Shown one piece after another: positions 40,732 to 54,666 of a stretch of 64,000 bases of DNA; the stretch's first letter is position 1, and each line of letters begins with the position of its first letter. This DNA comes from Batillaria attramentaria (taxonomy: Eukaryota; Mollusca; Gastropoda; Batillariidae), in assembly GCA_018292915.2 (NCBI GenBank), contig JACVVK020000527.1, forward strand, positions 148,501 to 212,500, read 5' to 3'. The position numbers and the translations under genes are program-made. The notes beneath the pieces were generated by a model that worked only from the letters and a program-made list of their open reading frames with translations, searched no databases and had not been told where the DNA came from.

Positions 40732-41356
40732 TGTCACTTCACCTTTATTATACTTCAGTTTTGCATTTTCACATGTGAAGGAAATATTATTTGCGCACCG
40801 GAGCGAAACAAAAGTCTTTCAGGCACTTTTGACTGGTCGGTCTTGCTATCTAAGGGTTGCACATTTAAGTCGGTCCCAGGACATTGACCTATAAAAATTC
40901 AAATGTCCTATTTTTCCCACCTCAAGCGGACATTTGTCCTATGAAAATTTTTATTGCCACTAAGTGGCCAGGACACTGTGTCTTATCACTTTGCTGTTTC
41001 CAGGACACTTTGTCCTATAGAAGCTGTGGAAAATGTGCAACCCTGTATCTACTGAAAAAATCTCTTTATCAAAGCCAAAGTCCACGTGTTTTGTATTCTA
41101 ATTACTCGTCATGGACGCCGTTGGAAAACTCCGATCGTCAAACGTGATGTTAAATCACGCGTGGTGGATTACGGTTTCTTAAACCTTGACCTGTAACAAC
41201 GATAGGGTGTTATAAACGAAAACAGTAGTCTCCAGATTCGTTAGTAACCCACGTGTGTTGCTGTTTTAGGCTTTTTTTTTGGGGGGGGGGGGGAGGGGGT
41301 ATCACTGGTACTTGTTCTTGGTTTTTAATTGCCTATCCTTTATCATTTCTACTCAG

Positions 41357-41411
<55 letters not shown>

Positions 41412-41673
41412 GTTTTTCTTTTTTAGTTGTTCTTACGTGGTGTACATTGAGTGAATGGGTTGTTTTTATGTTTTTTGGGTTTTTTTTCCTTTTCGTTTTT
41501 ACTTTGGTTTTAGATTGTAAGGCGCCTAGAGCTCGTTTCCCGGGGATAGGCGCCCTATAAATATTATTATGGGCTGTTATTTGTACGTAAGAATCATTGC
41601 TTTGGTAATTGCTACATGATAAAGAGGAATATAAAGTTTGTTAAAAGAGTATGGCGATTAAATTAGTGATTTT

Positions 41674-41734
<61 letters not shown>

Positions 41735-41941
41735 ACTGACTATTGCGCTCTGAAGATGGGGGTTGGGATGGGAGGTTGGGGGAGGGGGGGGGGGTATTAC
41801 ACAGAATAATTCAATCAAGTCTTAGCCCATGGCACTACAAAAGTACTGGTATTCACAAACAAAATTACGAAATACTGCGTACAAAATCTTCAGACCACCT
41901 ATACACATTCATTCATTGGATTATGCTGTAACTGTATAGCT
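40587..41941. other. Intergenic region between gene B and the second SLC5 gene
   Basis: Holds a (CAT)n run (40678-40733), a segment with three variants of the GGACATTTGTCCTAT / GGACACTTTGTCCTAT motif (about 40880-41025), GT runs (41359-41406, 41680-41731), a hairpin plus ATT tail like the LINE ends (41515-41578), and G-runs (41280-41292, 41785-41793). No gene recognised. Confidence 0.55.
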
Positions 41942-42136
41942 CTACATTTTAGTCATCTCAATTGATGTCTCTGTGCTTATCTCCTTGACGTCAGAGTCCG
42001 CGTCACTGTGACTTCCTTGCCCACTATCAACTGACGTCACAGATCCCTTGACGTCGGTAGTCGTGACGTTTGTGTGTGACGTGTCACTGGTATGGATAAC
42101 CAGCTCCATACTCAAGGCATCAGCCTCTTTGATATC
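41942..42136 (-). CDS. SLC5 gene 2, exon 16 (terminal)
   Basis: DIKEADALSMELVIHTSDTS onward, SVDSGQGSHSDADSD, ending TSIEMTKM and TAG. 64 codons, acceptor CCACAG. The tail is shorter and more acidic/Thr-rich than in gene 1. Confidence 0.9.
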   Translation of the reverse strand, partial: DIKEADALSMELVIHTSDTSHTNVTTTDVKGSVTSVDSGQGSHSDADSDVKEISTETSIEMTKM

Positions 42137-42259
42137 CTGTGGACAATGGTTCCTCTGTTACAGCGATTTCATAGCGCATCGGATCTAGAGTATTTTGTTT
42201 ATTTCATAATAACAAAATTACAATTTAATAACTTAAGCATAAAACGTCGAGTTGAAAAA

Positions 42260-42342
<83 letters not shown>

Positions 42343-42781
42343 CGCGCGCCCGCGTGTTGTTCCTTTTGCTTTCTTTTTGGTACTGTTATGCTTTTTGTGC
42401 TTTTTATGTTGTCTTGGTTTTAAAAAAAAGTCTTCTGAGACCAATGAATTATGTTGAATTGGACAAAAATTGAACTGAATAAAAATGTCCACATCGCAAA
42501 ATCGCGAATATGCGGATAAATACATCCAACCCACTAACCTCAGGTCGGGGGAAATCTTTGTGACAGCGTAGAGTTTTCCGCCAGGAGGCCGGAAGACAGC
42601 AGAAGAGGCGATCAAAAATCGGGATGAGATATACTGGATCTATGTCGTCCATTTTCATTGGTCCTGTCGCAATGAGAGAATCTTTGTTTCTTTATGGTCA
42701 TTTTTTTTTAACTGGAGTGGAACCATACAGTGTAACACTCTGAATGACCCCAAAACACAACTACTACCCACCCCCCCCCCA

Positions 42782-42850
<69 letters not shown>

Positions 42851-45513
42851 TGTTCATATTTCGTATTTGTAGGTTTTCGCCGTCACCAAAAGAACAAACA
42901 AAGAGACAGACAAACACCATCAAATGAAAATTGAAATCCAGATCAACGGTGGTGGCTTTTCCTATTAGCGTCCCCTGTATACACCACACCACACACCACA
43001 CCACAATGACATCGGCTGTTCTAACAAACATACCTGTGATTACACTGACGATTAGGCCGACGACAACAACAGTACCTGTTCCAATAGAGCCATACCACAG
43101 ATAGGAGATGGTGTAAAGCTGATCTATCCCAGACCTGAAGAAAATAGACAGACAGACAGACAGACACAGACGTTAATTTTATCGAGGCGTATGAATGAAA
43201 GCGTAGTCTCCACATCTGACCATGTCCGCTGTATACTATGGTACGGTATGGTACACTTCTCCTCGGCGCAGATATCCATCTCTACTGAAATGCTCATGGC
43301 GCCGCAGGGCTGGAGGACGAAGCAGTGAAAGCCTGCCGCCGCAAAGCGCTACTTCACACAGACCCGCAGCATGCATGTATTTTTTGTGGCGGCTTTGTGC
43401 TTGTTGCGGCAAGGGAGACAACTCATGCAGGCAATAATCTCTAAACAGGCTGAAAATGTACTGTGCTGGTGAATGCAAAAATTTTCACCGCTTCTGTGCA
43501 CATTGTGAAGTAACACGGGGACCTCAAAGTTGTTCTTAACTGTCCACTTTCCTTGTCACCGAGTAATTTTATTTTTTCCTTCTGAGGCATTACTAAGCTC
43601 AGCCCGGTCTCGGTTAGCCCGATCTGGGCGTCGTTGGAGGGGCTAGAGAATCGCGGCTCCTGGAACAGGAATGGTGATACCTATGACTCTCGAAGAGCGG
43701 AAACTATACACGACAACAACAACAACAACAACAACAAAAAAACCCTGCTACTATACCGTTAACTTACAAGCCAGTCTCAGTAACCGATGTTGCTGGAAGG
43801 GTAGTGAGAGTAACCGCTTCCGTTGTCATGGTGCTCATCGTAGCGTTGTCTGCAAGGCAGCCATTGGTCGGGAATGGGAGTGAAAGCGAGGCAGTCGGCA
43901 GACTATAGGCCCCAACGCTGATCCACAGAGGAAAGATAAGACCCACAATACCGCCCACCACAGCGCCCTGCAAAACGACACGTTGGAGAATGGCGTTGGG
44001 GGTAGGGGTCGGGGGGGGGGGGGAGGAGGGTGTAGGTGTTTCTGCGAGGGGGGTGAGGGGTGGGGTGGGGTGGTGTTGTATGGTATGGTAGACTTCTCCT
44101 CGGCGCACATATCCATCTCTGCTGCAATGCTCACGGCGCCGCAGGGCTAGGGGACGAAGCAGTGGTAGCCTGCTGCCGCTAAGCGCTACTTTATGAGCAA
44201 ACCTCCACCCTGCTATTCACTCTGGTGCGTGCGACAGTACTTCTGTTTACCACGACACCCGCCACAGCCTACTCTTCTTCGAAATATGAACGTGGGATTT
44301 TTTGCACACTTGATGTATGTGCGTGCGTGTGTGCACGAAGGGGAGACAGGCACCGTAAACGAGTCTGCACGTGGATTTGACTCGATATTGTAAGGAAAAA
44401 TCCCACCATATTCCTGCCCACCCGGGGACTCGAACCAGGCAGCTCAAATTCCCTGTCAGACCAAATCCCCTGGGGGGGGGGGGGGGGGGGCTGGTGGTGG
44501 TGTAGGGATTCCTGCAGGGGGGGGGGGGGGGGGGCGAGGTGTCTTTTTCTAACACAGAATGACAAAACGAGTAAAAATGCCTGGCGATAATTATGCTTGG
44601 CTCTTTGAATTCAAAGACCTAGCTGTGATCAAGAGAGACAACTGATCATTTGTAAAGTCATCCGTGGCTTAATTTGTCTCCCTTACGGCCTTTCTCTATC
44701 GAGACAGTGGCTCAAATCATAAAGGTCGGGGGTGGGGGGTGTGGGGGGGGGGGGTGTGGGGCAAATAATCAGGCAATGGATTAACTGAGTTACAGGTGAC
44801 AAGTATTACTCATTGTATATTGCTTTGTGAGTGTCTGAACTCGACGGATGGGTGGGTGGGTGGGTGTTTGGGGGTTTAACGTCCTTTTCTACTACATACG
44901 GGTGATATCAAAGACGGGGCAACGATGAAAAAGCCAGCACAAATATTTGGCCCCAGCCGGGACACGAACTCACGACCCGAGCATTAGAATGCAGCCGACG
45001 GAAATATATGCATGCATTATCCTTTGTCAAGTTCAAGTTCAAGGGTTTTATTGTCATGCGCATGACAAGCACCAAGACAAAATGTAATAAAACACAATAA
45101 TCCAAACAAAACACAGGAGTATCTTCATGTGGAAGAGAGAGAGAGAGAGAGAGAGAGAGGCTAGAGACAGGGGGAGAGCAAGAAAGACGGAGGGTGGGTG
45201 GGCGTTTGGGGGTTTAACGTCCTTTTCCACCACATTCGGGTGATATCAAAGACGAGGCAACGATGAAAAACTTGATCCAGCAAAAATATTTGGCCCCAGC
45301 CGGGGTACGAACTCACGACCCGAGCATTAGAAGGCGAGAGTGAGGAAACCATATTGATATACATGTACCACTTAACAAGATTACTATCCTTTGTTAAAGT
45401 GACAATATCCTGTGGAAACTCACGGCAGCGTTGGCCCAAGGAAAGACACCCCCAAGCAGAAACATCCCTAATGCGGGGCCCGTTGCTGCACCTGTAAAAC
45501 TCAGGGACGCCTG

Positions 45514-45588
<75 letters not shown>

Positions 45589-45591
45589 ACA

Positions 45592-45625
<34 letters not shown>

Positions 45626-45766
45626 TGCTTTATTCTCTTATTGAAGACACAGTACCGTGCAAAAGAGAACGCTTCGCTAATTATGGACATAATCTGGTTA
45701 CCACGGTGCCTAGTCACTGACGCGGCGTCCGCTTGCAGTGAAAGTATACATAGCCAAATAACAACG

Positions 45767-45803
<37 letters not shown>

Positions 45804-46522
45804 TCGAACACACAACTTTGCATCTAATCTTCTGTTCTTGTAAAATAAAGTTTCATTTTCATTTTTCTCTCTCTCTCTCTCTTTGGATTTAAGAAAGGCC
45901 TTTGATTTTATATCCTGCATTGTGGTCCTTCACACAAATGCCAATTATTTTACTAGTCGAAAGCCAGCCGGAACGGACACTGCAGACTTAAAACGATTTA
46001 TGTCCGTTAAGTCTCTCAGACAGGCAGGTAGCGTTATCCAGGGTGACGGGGCAACGCAGCTAAATGCGCTCTCGCCTACTGCCTTGAGGTTTCGGTTAGG
46101 AATTTTCCAAAGTTTTTCACAGGAACAGCAAAGAGTGCGTGCTGTTTGCTCGACTGTGAGGGAGTTTGAAGGGTGGGTGGGGTGGGGGTTTGGGGGTTTA
46201 ACGTCCTTTTCCACCACATACGGGTGATATCAAAGACGGGGCAACGATGAAAAAGCCAGCACAAATATTTGGCTCCAGCCGGGATACGAACTCACGACCC
46301 GAGCATTAGAAGTCCAACGCTCTACCATTCGGCCACCCCGGCTCCCCGAGGGAGTTTGAAAGGTGGGTCGGAAGAGTTAATATTACTACTACTACTACTA
46401 ATAATAATAAATCAATACGACTACTATTACTACTACTACTAATAAAAATGATAATATAGATAATAATAATAATAAATAGTACTTATCGAGCGCTTAATCT
46501 CGCAGCAAAACAATTCATAGCG

Positions 46523-46567
<45 letters not shown>

Positions 46568-46614
46568 GCTCCGACTGGTCACGTGATTGATGTCATCGCC
46601 GTTTTCCCTCACAC

Positions 46615-46649
<35 letters not shown>

Positions 46650-47068
46650 TACAGGCGTTTCATTTCCCCATGATGAGTTACAATAGTATCCGTCCTTTTC
46701 CAGTAAATCCATTTTGTAACAAGGGGAAAGCACCGCTTGCCGTGCCGCCAAATCTACTCGACAGTGACCGTTTCATTTTGCTGCCACTAGAGGGCTGCAC
46801 TGACCTGCAGTACTGTGCCCCCCAGTCTCATCACCATGAACGCCACTCCAGTGCCGAGTCCTCCATAAATGAGCACTGCAACGATATGATATTGACGCTT
46901 GACAAAAATACAACAGAAAAAGAAACAATTTATTTCTTTATTTATTTATTTATTTTTAGGCCGAGAAGAAACGGAATAATAATAATAATGATAATAATAA
47001 TACATTTTTTTTTATAGAGCGCTGCTCTCCAAATGCAAAGGACTCACTGCGCTTAAGACGCGCGTGCG

Positions 47069-47107
<39 letters not shown>

Positions 47108-50100
47108 TTTTCACACACTCTAACATCCAGTTTGGCAGGTGCAGCGACATCAGGCGACTAAACGTACACATAAGCAGACTCAGCAGGAGTTAAGCAACAA
47201 AAGCTTGACGGTAAAGAAGTCTTTAGATGGGAGTTAAACGTACGCAGTGAAGGCTGAAGGCGGAGTTCGACTGGCAAGGAGTTCCAGACAGTCGGAGCCA
47301 AGAAGCTGAATGATCGCTCTCCAGCAGTTTTCATGTTACGTTTCGGAATTCTGAGAAGTTTTTCGCTAGCGGAACGAGGTGTGCGCGACGGTTGATACGG
47401 ACAGAGTAAAGCCGACAGATAGGGAGGAAGAGAACCCTCGAAGAAAAACTTAAGAACCCAGACTGTCGTTAAACATATTAGGTCACTAGGTCAGGGTTAA
47501 CCTGTTCTCTTTGATAGGTATAAACAAGATGGCCACCAGCCCAATATGTTGTTTCCATTCAGTGACCTGCTGTAGTCACAGTTGTGGTCGTTGTGTCATG
47601 TATGCAGCCCGCGCGCACACGAACGCAAGCTCTCTGACATCAAACATGCTGACATAAAGAAAGTACTGGAAACCCTTTCCGTGCCTTTTTCAGCTTGCAA
47701 AACCCCAAACACAAAGCTCGCCTAGCTGGTTGACGTCACTAACTTTTTTGACGTATGCGAGGTTCTACATGGGTGAATGAATTCTTGTAACAAAATCGTT
47801 CCCCTTTGACAGAGTTACTTCCCTCAGGTCTGATTGACAGGTGACAGACGCTTGCTTACTGGTATCACTGGTATCGGAGAAGACAAACACTGATCCTCTC
47901 TCTCTCTCTCACTCTACCTCTCTTAGACGATAAAAAAGTGGCTCCATAAAAAGTCATCGCCGGAAATCGTTGGAGACAGAACTACCAACGCACTATAACG
48001 TGTGTGTGTGTTTCTGTGCGTGTGTGTAATTGTAGAGCGCTCTGAGCCAGCATCTGCTGGGATACTGCGCTATATAAAAGCAATTTATTATTATGATTAT
48101 TATTATTATTATTATAAGACATGAATTATACAAGTGGTGCGTGGTATGCGCACCTAGAAGCTTGGCGACCCACGTCTTCTGTAACTCGGTCAGTCTGTGA
48201 CCCAGTACGGGCTTCAGAAAGTCTTCCCACGTCACTGCAGACAGGGCGTTCAGACTGGATGACATGGAACTGAAACGGTACATCCAGGAGGTAAAGACGA
48301 CACGTGATTAGCACCCCCCCCCCTCTCTTTCCCTCTTGCCCCAAATTTCTATTTCCCTCCTTCATTCTTCTCTTTGGGTGGGTGGGTGTTTGGGAGTTTA
48401 ACGTCGTTTAATTTCCACCATGCAAGGGTGATACCAAAGACGGGGCAATGAGAAAAGGGACAGCACAAAATATTTGCCCCCAGCCGGGATTCGAACTCAC
48501 GACCCGAGCATTGAGAGTCCAACGCTCTACCATTCAGCTATCTCCTCTTTGGGAAACATGGCAAAATCTCTGGCTGACAACAGTGTTATGGACTGGCACA
48601 CAAGAAACTCAGACAGCATACGTGACTGGTAAATTGCAAGTGACTGTGTATATACAGCCTTCTCAAAAAGTAATGGACCACTTGCAAGTATCATTCAACT
48701 TTTGTCGTGGTGGCATGCTGGTGTAGTGCTGAACATCGCTGAAACGGCGGCTTATGTAGGCAAACAAATGAGCACAGTTCATAACCAGGGATGCATTCTT
48801 TGACCTGCATCTCATTTTTGCCGTGCAGAAAGCCCCAGGTATCGCTCACTGAACACTGAAACTCGGTCTAGTTTTGCCGAAATTGCAGATTTTCAAACGC
48901 GCCAAGCATGCTGTGTGACGCGCACGTGCCATCCACACAGTGGTCGCCATGTTCACTAATTACCCCTTAATCTTGCTACCGAATTTTACGGGAAAATCGT
49001 ATTCGTTTATTTTTTCTGATTTATTGAAACTGTCACCCATTATGTTGACTGGTCCTTAACTTTTTGTGAAGACTGTAGTATGATACTCAAAGAGTGTTAT
49101 GTTAGTAACCGGTACCTGAGGGCTCCGCTAAACAGACATGAGATGAAAAGTCCAGGCAGCCCTGGGGTACTGAGTACCTCCATCACGAAGTACGGTATGA
49201 TCTGGACACAACATAGACGTGTTTTACCTCACTCACCTATCCATCCACTCACTGACTCACTCACTCACCCACTAACCTATCCATCCACTCACTGACTCAC
49301 GCATACACTTACTCGCTCACTCATTCGCGCACTCATAACGTATTAACTGACTCCCTCACTCTCGCATACACTCGCTCACTTGTTAACTGACTGACTGACT
49401 GACTCACTCACTTATTAACTGACTCACTCCTTCACTGTCTTACTAACCGGCTGACTCCCTCACTCTCGCATATACTCCTCACTCATTCACTGACTCCCTC
49501 ACATACGCATACACTCACTCACTAACTGATCACTTATTAACTGACTCATTCAATTATTAACTGACTCCCTCACTCACGCATACACTCACTCATTGACTTA
49601 TTACCTGACTCCCTCACTCACGCGTACACTCGCTCACTGACATATTTACTGACTCCCTCACTTACGCCGGCATACACTCAATCGCTTACTCCTTCACTCA
49701 CACACCCACCCACCTAGTCAACCAATACAACAGCAACAACAACTACAACAATAACGTAAAACATGTTAACTGACCTGATTAGGGTTATCCACGCGGTTGG
49801 AGGTCAAGGGGTCACAGCCTTCCTGCACGTAATACGCGAACACGACGATACCGGCGAGACAGGCGATAGAGATGAGGAGCACGTGTCCCAGCACATTCAG
49901 CAGCACAGCTCTGAGAAAAAACAACAACAACAACAACAAAAACAAACAAACAAACAACAACAAAAACAAACAAACAAACAACAACAAAAAAACATTGGTC
50001 GTGTGGTTGCTGGAGAAGTAAACGCCCCTTTTCACCATAAATATGCGTGAGTTTAAAGACGGGGTGACGAGAAAAAGCCAGCAAAGAACTATTTAAGGAA

Positions 50101-53100
50101 CTGCCAACGATCAAGTTTGTAAAAACTGAGGAAATCCGCTGCTGCCGAGCGAACTGAAGTCTGTCTTCTAAGACCGACGCTGGCGCAATGAGCTGGACAC
50201 CTCAGGTTACAGAGTGGTATTAGCTTCCGGGGCATGTAGTAACTCGGCTAAATATAGTAGAAAATCTTTGCCCCTTTTAAAATTTGTGTGCAGAGTAAAA
50301 AATGGCAATCTGGTGCTTTTTGTTGGCTTTGTAAACAAGTTTCATGCCAGGTAATAGTAAAATTAGGGAAAAATGAGGCTGGCTTGTGGACTATTTGTAT
50401 TCATGCGCGGCTGGCACAGGAGCCAGCAGACGACCGTGGAATGAGGGGCTATGTGGTCGCTGCCAACATTGCCAAAAAAACGGAATATTGGAATTTGTTG
50501 AAATTTACTCTACACATGAGTCTATGGCTGCCTGATTTTTGTGAAGTTTTTGTTGTGAATTTTAAAGCGTTTCTAGGGTGTTATCTGCAACGTTATGTGT
50601 AGGAGGAATATATAGCGTTTTCCTCCAAATTTGCATATGTGTTACGTGGCCTCAGACAAGGGGAGGATGCGTCCAGCGTGCGAAATCAGGTCATGTTTAT
50701 GCAATAGCGTGGCGTTGGCGCTGGCCGCCTACGGAGAGGAAAGCCATGCCAGCCATAAATAGCCTTGCGCTTGTGAACGGCGCGCAACTTGTTATAATGT
50801 GTGATTTCAAAGACGGGGCAACGAGAAAAAGGCCACCACAAAATATTTAGCCCCAACCGGGATTCGAACTCACGACCCGAGCATTAAACGTCCGAAGATC
50901 GGATATCGAATTCGCGACAAACGCATTCAGGTAAAATTACAACGCACACATGACATACTTCCGTGCCCCTGACAGTGTGGGTAAAGACGAGAAGCGCTGT
51001 ACGCTGGCCTGGTTACACCCGTATGTTGATGTCCATGTCACCATTCCGCCGACGATCAGGGACCAGAAAGAATGGCGAACTCTCGGATCTGGGTTGAAAC
51101 TTGCAAAAACAAAAAACAAAACAAAACAAAACAAACAGGAAAAAAAAAAAGAAAAAAAAAAAAAGAAAGAAAGGAAAGAAAAGAAAAATGTGAGCACTGC
51201 TAACCAATGGCGGACGGACGCGTCCGTTAGCTGTCTGTGAAAATCAGCTACTTTCTTGTTCATTTTCGTGGAACAAAGGACTTCTTTGGACCATGAGATA
51301 GACAGTCTTTCCGCCCATCATTCATGCGACGCTGGGGAGGATTTGTGTCGTTATAAAGTGTTGCGGGGCCGTTGAAAGAAAAATGTAAAAGAAGAGTGGG
51401 GGGTTGGTGGGTGGGTGGGTGTTCGGGGTTTTCCACAACATACGGGTGATATCACAGACGGGGCAACGATGAAAAAGCCAGCACAAATATTTGGCCCCAG
51501 CCGGGGTACGAACTCACGGCCCGAGCATTGAGAGCCCAACGCTCTACCACGAAAAAGAAGAAGAAGAAGTAAACAAGGTGAAACGTACGTAACACCCCTT
51601 CTCTATCCTTTCGACTTTTTTTTTAATGTTGTTTCCATAGTAATGGAAACAACATCATAGGACGGGCTAAATTTTCCACGTTCATGGGCAAGCATCTGTG
51701 GTACAAACGCACGTCACTGCCGATCTCCCGCAGAGACGATTTTGCAAGTGTAACTCTGACAATGACGTAAGAAAACGTGCGTCATCGATGCTGACATGTA
51801 CGGTCCACCGAACGCGCTTCTCCTCCTCAGTGAGTGCCGTCTGTGCGTATGTGTGTGCGTGCGTGCGTGCGGCTGTGTGTGTGTGAATTGTGTCCAGGCC
51901 CGTTTCTTCGAAAATACTCAACCGAATGGTTTCAAATTTGGGGTATCCAAATATATCAAAATGTTACATTAGACGATTCAAGCGTGTGATGATTGCTTAA
52001 GTGATTTGGGAGTTATCGCCCTTTTGAGACAAGTTGGTTGTCTTTCGTGTACAGGCGTAATATTTATTTAAATCACTCAATGTTTTGGCAGTAGATAGCT
52101 TGAATACGGACTCTGAACAGAGTCACTACTAGAAAATGGTCGCTCTTATAGTTTTCATGTAAACCGAGCCTGTGTTGACATTGCATGTGAACCCAGTTCA
52201 GATGCCTATTTCTCCGAAAATACTGAACCGATCGATTTCAAATTTGGGGTTTCTAAATGAATCCAGATTGTTGAATAGAAGGCCCGATCCAGGTACGATT
52301 GCACACATGATTTGCGAGTTATCGCCCTTTTCAGAAAAAGTGGCTTTCTGGCGTTTAAAGGCGTAATATTTACCTAAACCACTCCATTTTTTGGACATAT
52401 ATAGCATGAATACGGACTCTCAACTAAGTGAATTTTGGAGGTTGTCGCTTTTATACTTTTGGCGTAAGCCGTACCTGATGAAAGTGCTGGTGAACACACT
52501 TTAGATCTCAAAATCGCTCCTACTATACATACATAATGAGCCTGGGGTGCCATAAAAATATACAAAAAAATTAGAAAAATTCACTGCAGCCGTTATCGTC
52601 AGTTGACTCGAAAATTTGTACTCACAGCACATTTCCTCTACAAGCCACACGCCTCACAAACATCGAAGAAGAGACGCACGCGCACTGACGTAAAGTAAGT
52701 GCGTCATGTTTGATTGACGTGATGCTGTTTTTTCTTGGGGGTGTCTCGCCACTTTCTTTCCGAATTCCTCTGTTTGGAGACGTGGTGTATTTTACTTCTA
52801 CTATGTCGCCATCTTCGTGCAATCGCAGAGAAGACACGGGATATAACAGAATACAACTCCAATACTTTATGAACAGAATATGCACGGAGAACAAATTCAT
52901 GAAAGAAGAAGAACCCAGAACGCTGTGCAGGGCTGCTTACGTACTGAACAGGTCAGATCCATCGCAGAAAAGGCAAGCGCGCACTGACGCAAAAGGCAGT
53001 ATCAGCGTCATTTTTCCGACGTCATGTTTGATTGACGTGATACTGGCATTTCTTGGGGATGTGTCGCCACTTTTTGGACGTTCTCTATGTGTAGACGGGG

Positions 53101-53579
53101 AAAGCGGGAGTTTCATTGATGTAGTGTGCTTTGTTTTTCCCACTGACTCTCACTCAATAGCATAGTAGAGTGAGAGAACACCACATAGGTCTCAATGGAG
53201 CACAAACGCGGCTCGCGCGAGTCTGTGTGTGTGTGTGCGTGTGCGCGTGCGTGCGTGCGTGTGAGTGTGTGCGCGCGCGCGTGTGTATGTCTGACATAAC
53301 ACATAGTTAGAAAACGTTCGCCGCGCAGACTTGTCTGTTAAACATATTGGGTCGGTATTAATTCGATCTTTACACTGCGCACGCAGCAGCAACACTTCAA
53401 TTTTCATGGGCCTGCTTTCATTGCAAGAACTGTATCAAAGTTATTACGCCAAATGTATTATGCGTCATCCCAGTGAGCAAAAACGTCATAGATTTCAAAG
53501 AATACAACTTGACGTCTCTCTTCCAAAAACAAGATTGGTGTGACAGCCCGGTCAGTTGTTTCCATTCAGAGAGAGAGAG

Positions 53580-53634
<55 letters not shown>

Positions 53635-54592
53635 ATTACAAAAGAACGACCGTGACGATAGCAGGTGATCAAATGGAAACAACATATTGGGCTGGTGGCC
53701 ATCTTGTCTATCGTTAGACAGTATTGATGAATGCCCCCCCCCCCTCCCCCTTCTCATTCGCCTGCTTTAAATGTATCTGCCTGCACTGCCCCCATACGAA
53801 CAGAATTTGTATACTTTTCATGAGTGAAAACGTGAAAGGCCACAAGATTTGTGTTCGGTTGAGAGAGAGAGAGAGAGATGATGATGATGATGATGAAACG
53901 TTTTTTATTCAGGATAGAGCATTTAGGCATTGCTGTCTATCTTACATGCTGTCCTGCTATTCTACATTAAAGGGTATTGAGAAAAAAATCAAAACAAACA
54001 AACAAACAATAAAAATGTTTAAAAAAAAAAAGAAAAGTATAAACTATCTAGGGGAAATACAGGAGAGAAAAATACACACGATAAACAAATCAAAACATAC
54101 GTGGCATGTGCTGATGATACTGGCTGTATGCCAAGTAAGAAATTTACAGTCGTCTCTAATATTGCAAAACATGTATGTAACACAGAGAGAGAGAGAGGGG
54201 GGGTGGGGGTGGGGGGGGGGGTAATCTTTGGTATTCCCTTCACACCGATCTTCTTCTCTTTTTTTGTTTTGATTTTTTAATCTGAAAGAATGTTCGTGTT
54301 AACCCTCGAATTATCTCGAATTACCTCGGGGTAAATATTGAATTTCCTTTGTTTGTATTTTTCTTTTATCGTTGAAACGTTTTAAACGTGTCCCTCTTTA
54401 ATTACAATATTCATCGTATGTATAGCATTTGTGAAGGTAATAAAAACGACGGAGAAAAAACTTAAACTGCAAGTATGGAAAGAATTCATTTAAAATGTGC
54501 AATTCTCACTCGAAAAATTGTATCCTGTCCCAGTCATAGTTGATTCTCCACACTGTGTCCAGCCCACCGACTACGAGTGAACCCTGAAAGTA

Positions 54593-54666
<74 letters not shown>

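Noticed and set aside
52710..53165. 151-codon open frame
   Set aside because: No recognisable domain, lies in an intron, contains a duplicated non-coding-like unit, and has no splice context.
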